Below the pieces are notes generated by a model, which was given only the letters and a program-made list of their open reading frames with translations, was not told the origin of the DNA and searched no databases. A stretch of 64,000 bases of DNA from Fibrobacter sp. UWR2 (GTDB lineage Bacteria; Fibrobacterota; Fibrobacteria; Fibrobacterales; Fibrobacteraceae): contig NZ_MWQE01000009.1 in NCBI RefSeq assembly GCF_002210285.1, forward strand, positions 62,001 to 126,000. The letters are read 5' to 3'. Each line of letters opens with the position of its first letter. Positions within the stretch are counted from its first letter, which is position 1. A program made the translations under genes and the position numbers. Shown one piece after another: positions 36,260 through 43,872 of the stretch.

Positions 36260-36429
36260 AGCGTTCCTTTTCTTGTGTCAAATGGTTTTTAAGGCATGGC
36301 CTTAAACGCCCGCAAATATAGAAAAAAGGGGTACTTATTTTCCGACAGACTACTTTATGGGCCGATTAGCGGCGCTCCTTTTGCCTCCTAAAAGCTTATT
36401 TTAATGGAACAAGGCGATGTGGGTTTACT

Positions 36430-36858
36430 ATGAAAAAGTCTATTGCGAAATATTTTGTTGTGTTTGTCCTTTTTGCGGCGGCGTTCAACCTCGCCGGTTG
36501 CGCCATATTGCTGAACGTTAAGAAAGACACCCAGGACATCATCATCGTAGCGGAAGATGGCGGGGTATACGATTTTTATGTGGATAACAGTATCGTTTGC
36601 CGTAATACCGATAGGTGTGTCTATGTCCATAGCAAGGGAACCCCCTGCCAGCATACCTTCGACCTCAAGAGAGGGGATGATATTTACGGCACCTTGTTTT
36701 ACGGCTATTGGGAAGAAAAGTCGACTTTAGCCAAGATGATGTCCGTATCCAAGCGTGAAGACAACGCATGCCCCGAAGAATGGGAAGGGGAAGCGATACA
36801 CGTAATCGTGGAAATAGACCCCGATATCGATGGTCGCGAGGATTCTGCTGCCAGATAG
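36430..36858 (+). CDS. Small lipoprotein of unknown function
   Basis: 142 residues with a clear lipoprotein signal (lipobox NLAGC, Cys at about residue 24). The mature part is short, mostly beta-like (DIIIVAEDGGVYDFYVDNSIVC) with four Cys, and the end is acidic. No family recognised. It diverges from iorA with 170 bases between them and lies 20 bases before the Nudix gene, so it may be first in that run. Confidence 0.75.
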   Translation: MKKSIAKYFVVFVLFAAAFNLAGCAILLNVKKDTQDIIIVAEDGGVYDFYVDNSIVCRNTDRCVYVHSKGTPCQHTFDLKRGDDIYGTLFYGYWEEKSTLAKMMSVSKREDNACPEEWEGEAIHVIVEIDPDIDGREDSAAR

Positions 36859-36878
36859 TTTTTATTATCTTGTCTTTT

Positions 36879-37418
36879 ATGCAAGAAGAGCAAATCGACA
36901 TCCTGAACGCCGACGGCACCCCCGCGGGTTATTCCTGCGGGCGCACGCGCGTGCATGCGGAAGGCCTCTGGCACCGCACGATTCATGTATGGGCTTTTAA
37001 CCCCGAAGGAAAAATCCTTTTCCAGCTGCGGGCCCGCGTGAAGGAAAATAACCCCGGGCTCCTTGACACGAGCTGCGCGGGGCATATCTCTGCAGGCGAT
37101 ACGAGCGTGAACGCCGCCGTGCGCGAACTGCGCGAGGAACTGGGCGTGCATAAGAGTCCGCGCGACCTCGAATACTTATTCGAGGTCAAGTACGCTACCG
37201 TACTTAACGGCGGCACCTACATTGACAATGAATACTACGATGTGTACAGGACGACGCTTACTGACAAAGAAGCGAAATCGCTTGTGCCGCAGCCCGGCGA
37301 AGTCGATGATTTTGTGTGGATGACCCGCGATGAATTTTTCGCGAAGCGCAAGTTACACCCTGAAAAGTTTGTAGACCATCCGGAAGATTTCCAGTGGCTT
37401 ATGGAGAACGCAAAATGA
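36879..37418 (+). CDS. Nudix hydrolase, IPP isomerase-like branch
   Basis: 179 residues. The Nudix box is GHISAGDTSVNAAVRELREELGV (near residue 66-88), with Asp at the first acidic position instead of Glu and the RExxEE core intact. The leading part (VHAEGLWHRTIHVWAFNPEGKILFQLRA) is typical of the isopentenyl-diphosphate isomerase-like hydrolases. The substrate is unknown; it may be a nucleotide sugar or a diphosphate. The ATG was placed at 36879 because the family begins there. Its TGA overlaps the ATG of the patatin gene (ATGA at 37415-37418). Confidence 0.85.
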   Translation: MQEEQIDILNADGTPAGYSCGRTRVHAEGLWHRTIHVWAFNPEGKILFQLRARVKENNPGLLDTSCAGHISAGDTSVNAAVRELREELGVHKSPRDLEYLFEVKYATVLNGGTYIDNEYYDVYRTTLTDKEAKSLVPQPGEVDDFVWMTRDEFFAKRKLHPEKFVDHPEDFQWLMENAK

Positions 37419-38284
37419 CGATGTACAAGAATGCGGCCCTCGTACTTGAAGGTGGCGGAATGCTCGGTGCCTACCTGTCGGGCGTGCTCGACGTGATGCT
37501 CGATAACGGACTCAAGTTCGGTGGTTACGCCGGAACGTCGGCGGGCGCCACGCACCTGTGCAGCTACCTCTCCGAACAGCGCGATAGGAACAGGCGTATC
37601 GATGTCGTCCATTCGGCGAGCAAGCGCTACATGGGATGGGGCAACCTCATCCGTACAGGTGAATTCTTCGAAGTCGACTACTGCTACAACCAGATTCCGC
37701 ATGTCATCGACCCGTTCGATTTCGAGAAGTTCCGTGAGAACGCCGCTCAGTCCGATTTCTATGCCACTGCGACGAATCTGGAAACGGGCGAGGGCGCCTA
37801 CTTGCTGACCCGTGAACTTGATACGCCCGAAGGCATGGACAGGATCCGTGCGTCGGCCTCGCTCCCGCTGCTGAGCCATATCGTGGAAGTCGACGGCATG
37901 AAACTTGTGGACGGCGGTACCGCTGACAGTATCCCGTTCGAAATCATGGCGAAGAAGGGCTTCGAAAAGCAGGTTGTCATCGTGACGCGCCCCGAGGGCT
38001 ATGTCAAGGAACCGAATTCGCTGATTCCCCTGTTCAGGGTAGTCTATCGCAAGTATCCGAAGTTTGTCGAAGCTTCGAAGAACCGCCATATCCGTTACAA
38101 CCAGTGCTTGAAAACGCTTGACGAATGGTGCAAGCGCGGGACTACTTTCCGGATCCGGCCCAGTGCGCAGCTGAATGTCGCACGCCTCGAGAAGGACAAG
38201 TCTAAGCTCGCGCGCCTCTATGACCTCGGCGTGAAGGACGCTACCGCGATTATGCCGGAGTTGATAAAGTTTCTGGAGAAGTAA
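37415..38284 (+). CDS. Patatin-like phospholipase
   Basis: The 289-residue protein has the catalytic dyad layout of bacterial patatins (RssA/YjjU type): oxyanion loop LEGGGMLGAYLSGVLD (about 10-25), nucleophile elbow GTSAG (Ser near residue 41) and DGGT (Asp near residue 167). It probably hydrolyses acyl esters of membrane lipids. No signal peptide is seen, so it acts in the cytosol or at the inner membrane. Coupled to the Nudix gene by a 4-base overlap and followed two bases later by the DUF1653 gene. Confidence 0.88.
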   Translation: MTMYKNAALVLEGGGMLGAYLSGVLDVMLDNGLKFGGYAGTSAGATHLCSYLSEQRDRNRRIDVVHSASKRYMGWGNLIRTGEFFEVDYCYNQIPHVIDPFDFEKFRENAAQSDFYATATNLETGEGAYLLTRELDTPEGMDRIRASASLPLLSHIVEVDGMKLVDGGTADSIPFEIMAKKGFEKQVVIVTRPEGYVKEPNSLIPLFRVVYRKYPKFVEASKNRHIRYNQCLKTLDEWCKRGTTFRIRPSAQLNVARLEKDKSKLARLYDLGVKDATAIMPELIKFLEK

Positions 38285-38285
38285 A

Positions 38286-38525
38286 GTGTCGAAGGCAATA
38301 AACGGTCACAAGTACCGCCATTACAAGAAGGCGACGATGGTCTATACCGTTGTCGAGTCGAACGCTCTGGACTGCGAGTCGGTTGAACCGCTTGTCGTTT
38401 ATCGCAGCGAGTACGAGACTCCCGACCATCCGAAGGGAACGCTCTGGGTGCGCTCCCGTAAGGATTTCGAGAGCCGCGTCATGCTCCCCGACGGCGTCGA
38501 GATGGACCGCTTCACGGAAATTTGA
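38286..38525 (+). CDS. DUF1653 small protein
   Basis: 79 residues that match the small conserved family: GHKYRHYKKATMVYTVVES, PLVVYRSEYE and LWVRSRKDFESRV, ending MDRFTEI. The family is widespread and uncharacterised; it has an SH3-like beta-rich look. The start is GTG at 38286, one base after the patatin stop, so it belongs to the same message. Confidence 0.85.
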   Translation: MSKAINGHKYRHYKKATMVYTVVESNALDCESVEPLVVYRSEYETPDHPKGTLWVRSRKDFESRVMLPDGVEMDRFTEI

Positions 38526-38540
38526 AGAAAGGAGAAACAA

Positions 38541-39497
38541 ATGGATTTCAAGAAGTTTTCCGCTGCCTCTGCAGCACTTGCTTTCGGGATTGCGCTTGTC
38601 GCCTGTGATGACAGTTCCAGCGGGCCTTCGCCCGAGCCCACTTCCAGCGAGTCCCAGGACCCGCTTTCTAGCGATGCGGGCACAACGCTCAGCTCCAGCA
38701 GCGCGAACGTTACGCGCCCGAATTCCAGCAGTGCCGAATGCTTCAAGGACGGCATGGCGGACATTACCGTGCGCAATATGGAACGTTCGGAAATTAGTTG
38801 CCCGAATAGTTTCACGATTTACGATTATGACTTGCAGATTCTCTACAAGTGCGTAGGCGATGCGCTTATCGAGACCGACATGGCGCCCTGCGAAAGCGGC
38901 GAACCGCAGTCTAGTTCATCTGCCGCAACAGCCTCGAATGTGGAATACGGCACGCTCGCCGATTCTCGCGACGGCAAGAGCTACAAGACCGTGAAAATCG
39001 GTAGCCTCACGTGGATGGCCGAGAACCTGAACTACGACAACAGTGCCGTCGCCACGGGTTCCATCGATTCCAGCTTCTGCTACGACGGCATTCCCGCGAA
39101 CTGCGAAAAGTACGGCCGCCTCTACCAGGAATACGCCGCGACGGCTGTGTGCCCCGAAGGCTGGCGCCTCCCCACTGCGGACGACTGGCGCGACCTGACC
39201 ACTACGGCGAAGAGCGAGTTCGGCGACGACAACGGCTCCCTGCGCGCCGTGGGCGAGTGGGAAAATTCGATTTTTGGAGACAACATAACTGCCACGAACG
39301 CAAGCGGGTTCTCCGCTCTCCCGGCAGGTTACCGCGCCAAGACGGGCGAATGCGACGGCGAGGGCACCAAGGCCTATTTCTGGGGCGAAGACAACATGAA
39401 TCACTACGCCTGGATTCTTTCGAACCAGTACGACATGGAAAAGGAATCCATGCAGCGCGGGTACTACGCCTACGCCGTCCGTTGCGTTAAGGACTAG
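38541..39497 (+). CDS. FISUMP-domain lipoprotein (Fibrobacter major paralogous domain)
   Basis: 318 residues. Lipoprotein signal (lipobox ALVAC), Ser/Pro-rich linker with DDSSSG and SSSSA blocks (about residues 24-65), a small Cys-containing module (about 67-118), a second Ser linker, and a C-terminal FISUMP domain (about 130-318). The domain is marked by KTVKIGSLTWMAENLNY, YGRLY, CPEGWRLPT, GFSALPAGYR and the terminal VRCVKD. This domain family is expanded in Fibrobacter and related groups and decorates outer-surface proteins; its ligand is not known. A GAAAGGAG site precedes the ATG. It lies 15 bases after the DUF1653 gene and converges with the EamA gene. Confidence 0.93.
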   Translation: MDFKKFSAASAALAFGIALVACDDSSSGPSPEPTSSESQDPLSSDAGTTLSSSSANVTRPNSSSAECFKDGMADITVRNMERSEISCPNSFTIYDYDLQILYKCVGDALIETDMAPCESGEPQSSSSAATASNVEYGTLADSRDGKSYKTVKIGSLTWMAENLNYDNSAVATGSIDSSFCYDGIPANCEKYGRLYQEYAATAVCPEGWRLPTADDWRDLTTTAKSEFGDDNGSLRAVGEWENSIFGDNITATNASGFSALPAGYRAKTGECDGEGTKAYFWGEDNMNHYAWILSNQYDMEKESMQRGYYAYAVRCVKD

Positions 39498-39506
39498 AAC
39501 AGTAAA

Positions 39507-40433
39507 TTAGGAACCGCGCCTCATTTCGGCCGTAACCATGCCTGCGACAGTCGCTACCGCACCCGCGATGGCGACAGGCGTGATGCGTTCGCCAAGGGTG
39601 ATGACCGCCGTGATGATGGTGACGAGCGGGATGGCGTAGAGGTAGTTGCTCGCAAGCACCGTGCCGAGCTGCTTCATCACCTTGTTCCATACGAGGTATC
39701 CGAACAGCGACGAGAATACCGTGAGGCACAAAAAGTTGAGTGTCACGACAGGTTCCGCAAATTTTTGCCACGGGATATCGGCCACTTTCGAAACGCTGCC
39801 GCCCGCCTCGATGAACAATGCGGGGATGGACGTGAGTGCGCCATAGAAGAAAATCTTGCGCGTGATGAACAGCGTGGAATACTCGCCGTTGAGCTTGCGG
39901 ACTACAAGCGAATAGATGGTCCATACAAACGCTGCGCTGATTGCCAAGAAGTCACCGAGCGGGGAAAGTTTCAGGATGAACTTTCCGTTCAGCACCACGA
40001 GTACCATGCCGATGAACGTGATGAAGCATCCGAGAATCTGTCGCCTGCCGAGCCGTTCGCTCTTGTAGAAGAGCCCGCCAAAAATCATGATGAGAAGCGG
40101 TGTGATGCAGACAATAAGCGAGACGTTACTGGATGGCGCCAGTGAAAGTGCCGTATTTTCGGTCCAAAAGTAGAGCGTGCAGCCCGTGATGCCGCAGATG
40201 AACAGGATTAGTTCGTGTTTCCAGTTCTTGCTGCGGAACTGCTTGTGCGATGCCGCGAGGAGTATCAGGTAGGTTACCACGAAACGTAACGTAAAAATCT
40301 GCACCGCACTGAAGCCGTGATTCAGGAGCACCTTCGTGCTAACGAAGCTTGTGCCCCAGAAGGCGACCGTCACGACGGCGAGTAGGTGCCAGAGGGCACC
40401 GCCCTGTCGGCTTGTGGCTACGGGAAGGCTCAT
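39507..40433 (-). CDS. EamA-family (drug/metabolite) transporter
   Basis: 308 residues with ten hydrophobic segments in two halves, each with the EamA look (LLAVVTVAFWGTSFVSTKVLLNHG at the start, LYAIPLVTIITAVITLGERITPVAIAGA near the end). Such inner-membrane permeases export metabolites or amino acids; substrate unknown. Its ATG overlaps the stop of the upstream gene as ATGA (40430-40433). Only nine bases separate its stop from the FISUMP gene stop, with no terminator. Confidence 0.88.
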   Translation of the reverse strand: MSLPVATSRQGGALWHLLAVVTVAFWGTSFVSTKVLLNHGFSAVQIFTLRFVVTYLILLAASHKQFRSKNWKHELILFICGITGCTLYFWTENTALSLAPSSNVSLIVCITPLLIMIFGGLFYKSERLGRRQILGCFITFIGMVLVVLNGKFILKLSPLGDFLAISAAFVWTIYSLVVRKLNGEYSTLFITRKIFFYGALTSIPALFIEAGGSVSKVADIPWQKFAEPVVTLNFLCLTVFSSLFGYLVWNKVMKQLGTVLASNYLYAIPLVTIITAVITLGERITPVAIAGAVATVAGMVTAEMRRGS

Positions 40434-41485
40434 TCAGGTGTTGTCAGCAGGTGGTCCAGGAATATTTTCTGGGCGTTGGTGTCGTACACGACGACATCGA
40501 AGAGGTTGCCGTCGATTCCGGTACGGGATTCCACCATGAGGCCAGCGCTATCGCCCTTCGCTGTGGGCAAGAAGGCGACCTTCCCGTCGTTGAACTTGCG
40601 CATTTCGAGATACCCTTCGGCAGCATACCAGTCGCGGATTACCTTGTAGTAAATTCGCTCCATGTTCGATGCCGGATCGATGAGCGCGTTCAGGCGCCTT
40701 GCGATTTCGCTTACAGGCACGGGAGTCTCGTCGGTCGGGTAGTTTGCAATCTGTTCTGCGGTGAGGTGGAACTTCGGCCGTTCCTTGCGAGCGGGCTTCT
40801 CGCCTTCCTGTTCGTCGCTACCGGTAGCCTTCTCGTTCTTGCTTGCAAACCTCTCGTTTGCAAGGTCCACGCATTTCTGGATGTTGTCCAGGATGTACTG
40901 CTGGGCCTTTTGCCAGCACTGCGTGAACACGTTATGGTGCCCGCGGATGTCGCCTTCCGTCTTCTCGAAGCCGAAGCTTTCTCCGTGAGGCGTCGGGAGG
41001 TTGGCCTCTTGCCCGCCCTCGGCGGTCTGCCTAGAAAGGATGCCCTCCTGCACCAGGAAGTTCGCTACGTCGGCATAGAGCAGGTGGTTCATGTACACGT
41101 CGCGCGGGAGCAGCTCGTTGATGTTGCGCACCACGCGGGAAATGGATACGGGATAGTCGAAGAAGCGGTAGCGCGAAAGCATCTCGCTGTCGATTGCGAG
41201 CGGGACCATCTGCGTCTTGGCTGCTTTCTTTTCGGCCTTTTCGGATTTTACGGGTTTGCTAGCTTTCGCGGTTGTTGCGGCCTGGGAGCCGTCTTGCCCG
41301 GCAATATCGCTGTGGTCCAGCTGCTTCTGCAAAAGCGATGCCACGTAGGCGAGGCACTTGCTGATCCGTTCCTGCTTGCAGGCGTCCCCTTCGGGCAAAA
41401 GCTCGCCGGTCAACGGGTTTACCCCGCAAGAAAGTTTTCTAAGGTATGTCTCGGCTCTCTCGATAATCGCGTTTTCAGAAGGCAT
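40430..41485 (-). CDS. Hypothetical protein with an internal duplication
   Basis: 351 residues, no signal peptide. The first 60 residues contain two Cys and NPLTGELLP. A Lys/Ala/Gln-rich linker follows (about 65-92). Two related modules come next: one at about 105-150 (YPVSISRVVRNINELLP... ANFLVQEGIL) and one at about 255-300 (TPVPVSEIARRLNALID... IRDWYAAEGYLEMR). The spacing of helices suggests winged-helix-like units. The basic linkers between them are charged. It is probably cytosolic, maybe nucleic-acid associated. Upstream a TATATTTG -10 element lies about 25 bases before the ATG. Confidence 0.72.
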   Translation of the reverse strand: MPSENAIIERAETYLRKLSCGVNPLTGELLPEGDACKQERISKCLAYVASLLQKQLDHSDIAGQDGSQAATTAKASKPVKSEKAEKKAAKTQMVPLAIDSEMLSRYRFFDYPVSISRVVRNINELLPRDVYMNHLLYADVANFLVQEGILSRQTAEGGQEANLPTPHGESFGFEKTEGDIRGHHNVFTQCWQKAQQYILDNIQKCVDLANERFASKNEKATGSDEQEGEKPARKERPKFHLTAEQIANYPTDETPVPVSEIARRLNALIDPASNMERIYYKVIRDWYAAEGYLEMRKFNDGKVAFLPTAKGDSAGLMVESRTGIDGNLFDVVVYDTNAQKIFLDHLLTTPE

Positions 41486-41540
41486 CAGTAAATCCCCTTT
41501 TTTGTAACAAATATAAAGATAGAAAAAAAGGATGGTGTAC

Positions 41541-41822
41541 TCACATGCCGAAAATATCGGCGTGCGTTCCCGTATCTACCAATGTCAATGTGAGGATGCC
41601 TTGATTTTTTCGGTAGCATAGTAACCAGTTTGGTTTGATATGCAGTTCCCGTGTACCGCTGAATTGCCCAGACAATTCGTGGTCATGGAATTTTTCGTCA
41701 AGCGTTTCGTCCTTGCGGAGTTTCTCGACAACATCCTTGAGTTCTTGTATCGGAAATCCTCGCTTTTTACAAAGTTTATAGGACTTCTTGAATTTGCTGG
41801 TCCAAATAACTTCGTAAATCAT
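41541..41822 (-). CDS. YafQ/RelE-type mRNA interferase toxin
   Basis: 93 residues. The family start IYEVIWTSKFKKSYKLCKKRG and the end HIKPNWLLCYRKNQGILTLTLVDTGTHADIF match YafQ, a ribosome-dependent endoribonuclease. Catalytic residues expected in this type (His and Asp near the C-terminus, for example in ELHIKPN and GTHADIF) are present. The ATG overlaps the antitoxin stop as ATGA (41819-41822). Confidence 0.9.
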   Translation of the reverse strand: MIYEVIWTSKFKKSYKLCKKRGFPIQELKDVVEKLRKDETLDEKFHDHELSGQFSGTRELHIKPNWLLCYRKNQGILTLTLVDTGTHADIFGM

Positions 41823-42091
41823 TTATCGAGGTCCGCCCACATTTCGTCCATGTCCGTGTAGCGCTTGGTGTTCGGATTGGCTTCCAGTTGTTTTGCTTCC
41901 TCAATCGCCTCCATCAGCTCCTTGGAATACTGCGGATACTCCACCTTGAAGGGGAGCCCGTGGTGCAGCACGACTTGTCTCAGGAACATGGAGACCGCCT
42001 GCGACATGGAGAGGCCTAGCCCCTCCAGGAGCTTGGTCGCCTGGTCGTTGAGTTCGGAATCGATTCGGAAGTTCTTTGCAACGGTACTCAT
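41819..42091 (-). CDS. DinJ/RelB-type antitoxin
   Basis: 90 residues with the ribbon-helix-helix start STVAKNFRIDSELNDQATKLLEGLGLSMSQAVSMFLRQVV and an acidic helical C-terminus that would wrap the toxin. The ATG at 42091 was chosen because the family begins there, but it lacks a ribosome site and lies only seven bases after a -10 box. An ATG 60 bases upstream (42151) has a GGAG six bases before it and would give a 20-residue extension, and another lies at 42163. The promoter and two inverted repeats next to it suggest autoregulation. Confidence 0.85.
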   Translation of the reverse strand: MSTVAKNFRIDSELNDQATKLLEGLGLSMSQAVSMFLRQVVLHHGLPFKVEYPQYSKELMEAIEEAKQLEANPNTKRYTDMDEMWADLDK

Positions 42092-42127
42092 ACCGTTAAA
42101 TATACCTCTGTTTGCAAGTATATGCAA
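42080..42127 (-). promoter_or_regulatory. Toxin-antitoxin promoter with two inverted repeats
   Basis: On the minus strand TTGCAT (42127-42122), 17-base spacer and TATATT (42104-42099), seven bases before the antitoxin ATG. An inverted repeat TTGCA/TGCAA (42112-42116 with 42123-42127) lies over the -35 region, and AACGGTA/TACCGTT (42080-42086 with 42091-42097) spans the start codon. Both are suitable operators for the antitoxin. Confidence 0.6.
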
Positions 42128-42284
42128 GTGCCTGCTTGTGATTTCTGTCATTTTGTACTCCATTTTTTCATTTTTGAACAAAAAAAGACCGCCCCGCTTG
42201 CGCGGAATGCGATCAACTAATACCACCGTTTCTGGTATAGAGAATAATATACAAATCGAACTGCTGAAAAGCAAATAGCAGGTT

Positions 42285-42307
42285 ATTTATGCGAATATTT
42301 GCATAAA
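42285..42307 (+). promoter_or_regulatory. Inverted repeat next to the metY promoter
   Basis: TTTATGC (42285-42291) and GCATAAA (42301-42307) form a perfect 7-bp dyad with a 9-base centre, ending four bases before the -35 box. A likely binding site for a regulator of methionine genes or of the divergent pair. Confidence 0.5.
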
Positions 42308-42311
42308 CGCA

Positions 42312-42339
42312 TTGACAAGGTATAGTCTTTTTCTATATT
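42312..42339 (+). promoter_or_regulatory. metY promoter and structured leader
   Basis: TTGACA (42312-42317), 16-base spacer, TATATT (42334-42339) followed by TG. The leader from about 42346 to 42478 is 133 bases, long for this window. It contains ACGAT/ATCGT (42385-42404) and the overlapping possible pairings GGTTGGT with ACC upstream or AACCA downstream, so alternative folds are possible. No known methionine or SAM riboswitch motif was recognised. Confidence 0.6.
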
Positions 42340-42478
42340 TGCCTACCGAAAAGATATGCTAAGGCGGCCTTTTTCGAAGACCATACGATGATATTATCTA
42401 TCGTCTAGGTTGGTGAGCTTGTCGAACCACGTCTTTCGTCTATCTATATTTTAAGGCTATAACAAACAAGAGGCAAAA

Positions 42479-43756
42479 ATGTCCAAGATCGAAACTCTTT
42501 GCATCCAGGGCGGTTGGCAGCCGAAGAACGGCGAACCGCGCGTTCTCCCCATCTACCAGAGCACCACTTTCAAGTACGAAACCACCAACGACATGGCGGA
42601 CCTTTTCGACTTGAAGGCAAGCGGCTACTTCTACACGCGCCTGCAGAACCCGACCAACGACGCAGTCGCCAACAAGATTGCTGCTCTCGAAGGTGGTGTG
42701 GCTGCGATGCTCACGAGCTCCGGTCAGGCTGCGAACTTCTACGCTGTGTTTAACATCTGCGAAGCGGGCGACCACTTCATCAGCACTTCCGCCATTTACG
42801 GCGGCACGAGCAACCTCTTCTCCGTGACGATGAAGAAGCTCGGCATCGAATGCACATTCGTGGACCAGGACGCCAGCGATGAAGAAATCGAGAAGGCTTT
42901 CCGCCCGAACACCAAGTGCCTCTTCGGCGAGACGGTGGCAAACCCCGCCGGCAAGATTCTGGACCTCAAGCGCTTCGCCGACATCGCCCACAAGCACGGC
43001 GTGCCGATGATTGTGGACAACACGTTCCCGACCCCGATTCTCTGCCGCCCGATTGATTTCGGCGTAGACATCGTGACGCATTCCACCACCAAGTACATGG
43101 ACGGTCACGCGATGGCCGTGGGTGGCTGCATTGTGGATAGCGGTAACTTTGACTGGGAAGCCCATCACGACAAGTTCAAGGGCCTCACCGAACCGGACCC
43201 GAGCTACCACGGCCTTGCCTACACGAAGGCTTTCGGCAAGGGTGCCTTCATCACGAAGGCTACGGCACAGCTCATGCGCGACCTCGGCAGCATCCAGGCT
43301 CCGCAGAACGCATTCCTCCTGAACGTTGGCCTCGAAACGCTTCATCTCCGCATGCCGCGTCATTGCGAAAACGCTCTCGCCTGCGCGAAGTTCCTGCAGA
43401 ACCACCCGAAGGTGGCCTGGGTGGACTATGCGGGCCTCGAGGGCAACAAGTACTATGACCTCGCCCAGAAGCAGTTTAAGGGCGGGCTCCCGTGCGGCGT
43501 CTTGACGTTTGGTATCAAGGGTGGCCGCGAAAAGAGCATCCAGTTCATGGACAGCCTCAAGATGATCTGCATCGTGACCCACGTGGCCGACGCCCGCAGC
43601 TGCGTGCTGCACCCGGCAAGCCACACGCACCGCCAGCTCAGCGATGAACAGCTCATCGAGGCCGGCGTTGCTCCGGACCTGATCCGCTTCAGCGTGGGTA
43701 TCGAGAACGTCGAAGACATCATTGCCGACCTCACGCAGGCCCTCGACAAGGTGTAA
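42479..43756 (+). CDS. metY: O-acetylhomoserine sulfhydrylase (MetY-type)
   Basis: PLP enzyme that makes homocysteine from O-acetylhomoserine and sulfide. 425 residues, the usual length of the MetY branch of the cystathionine-gamma-synthase family. The cofactor lysine is in VTHSTTKYMDGH (about residue 207). Also seen are YTRLQNPTNDAVANKIAALEGG, the GQAANFYAVFNI substitution for the usual TSSGMAA, and RFSVGIENVEDIIADL at the end. It is monocistronic, between a strong promoter and tandem terminators. Cystathionine synthase is less likely, given length and the DPSYHGL segment. Confidence 0.92.
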   Translation: MSKIETLCIQGGWQPKNGEPRVLPIYQSTTFKYETTNDMADLFDLKASGYFYTRLQNPTNDAVANKIAALEGGVAAMLTSSGQAANFYAVFNICEAGDHFISTSAIYGGTSNLFSVTMKKLGIECTFVDQDASDEEIEKAFRPNTKCLFGETVANPAGKILDLKRFADIAHKHGVPMIVDNTFPTPILCRPIDFGVDIVTHSTTKYMDGHAMAVGGCIVDSGNFDWEAHHDKFKGLTEPDPSYHGLAYTKAFGKGAFITKATAQLMRDLGSIQAPQNAFLLNVGLETLHLRMPRHCENALACAKFLQNHPKVAWVDYAGLEGNKYYDLAQKQFKGGLPCGVLTFGIKGGREKSIQFMDSLKMICIVTHVADARSCVLHPASHTHRQLSDEQLIEAGVAPDLIRFSVGIENVEDIIADLTQALDKV

Positions 43757-43761
43757 AAAAG

Positions 43762-43803
43762 ATCCCCGCCGGAGCCTGTCCTCACGGAGGTGAGGGCGGG
43801 GAT
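43762..43803 (+). repeat. Nested inverted repeat (REP-like) behind metY
   Basis: ATCCCCGCC (43762-43770) pairs with GGCGGGGAT (43795-43803), and CCTCAC/GTGAGG (43780-43785 with 43790-43795) nests inside. The GC-rich palindrome followed by GAC resembles extragenic REP-type repeats found near gene ends in many bacteria. No second copy was found in this window. Confidence 0.65.
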
Positions 43804-43812
43804 GACAAGTAT

Positions 43813-43843
43813 AAGCCGGGACGGATGTTCCGGCTTTTTTTTT
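43813..43843 (+). terminator. metY terminator
   Basis: Stem AAGCCGG/CCGGCTT (43813-43819 with 43830-43836) followed by nine T residues. It follows directly after the REP-like repeat. Confidence 0.9.
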
Positions 43844-43872
43844 ATTGCAAGGGTTACGCCCTCTTTTGTCGT

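Larger units (their letters stand above)
42092..42478. other. 387-base region between antitoxin and metY, regulatory
   Basis: No gene beyond possible antitoxin N-terminal extensions up to 42163. From 42185 to 42240 there is a CCGC/GCGG hairpin with T-run on the minus strand and an ATACCA/TGGTAT inverted repeat (42219-42237). From 42285 on it holds the metY operator, promoter and leader. Confidence 0.6.

Noticed and set aside
33668-36292. An 874-codon plus-strand frame opposite iorA/iorB and part of the LtaS-like gene
   Set aside because: It crosses several real genes with clear motifs and has the same His/Val/Arg-rich composition as other antisense frames.
42346-42478. Known SAM riboswitch ahead of metY
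   Set aside because: None of the conserved core motifs of SAM-I, SAM-II or SAM-IV classes could be found in the leader.
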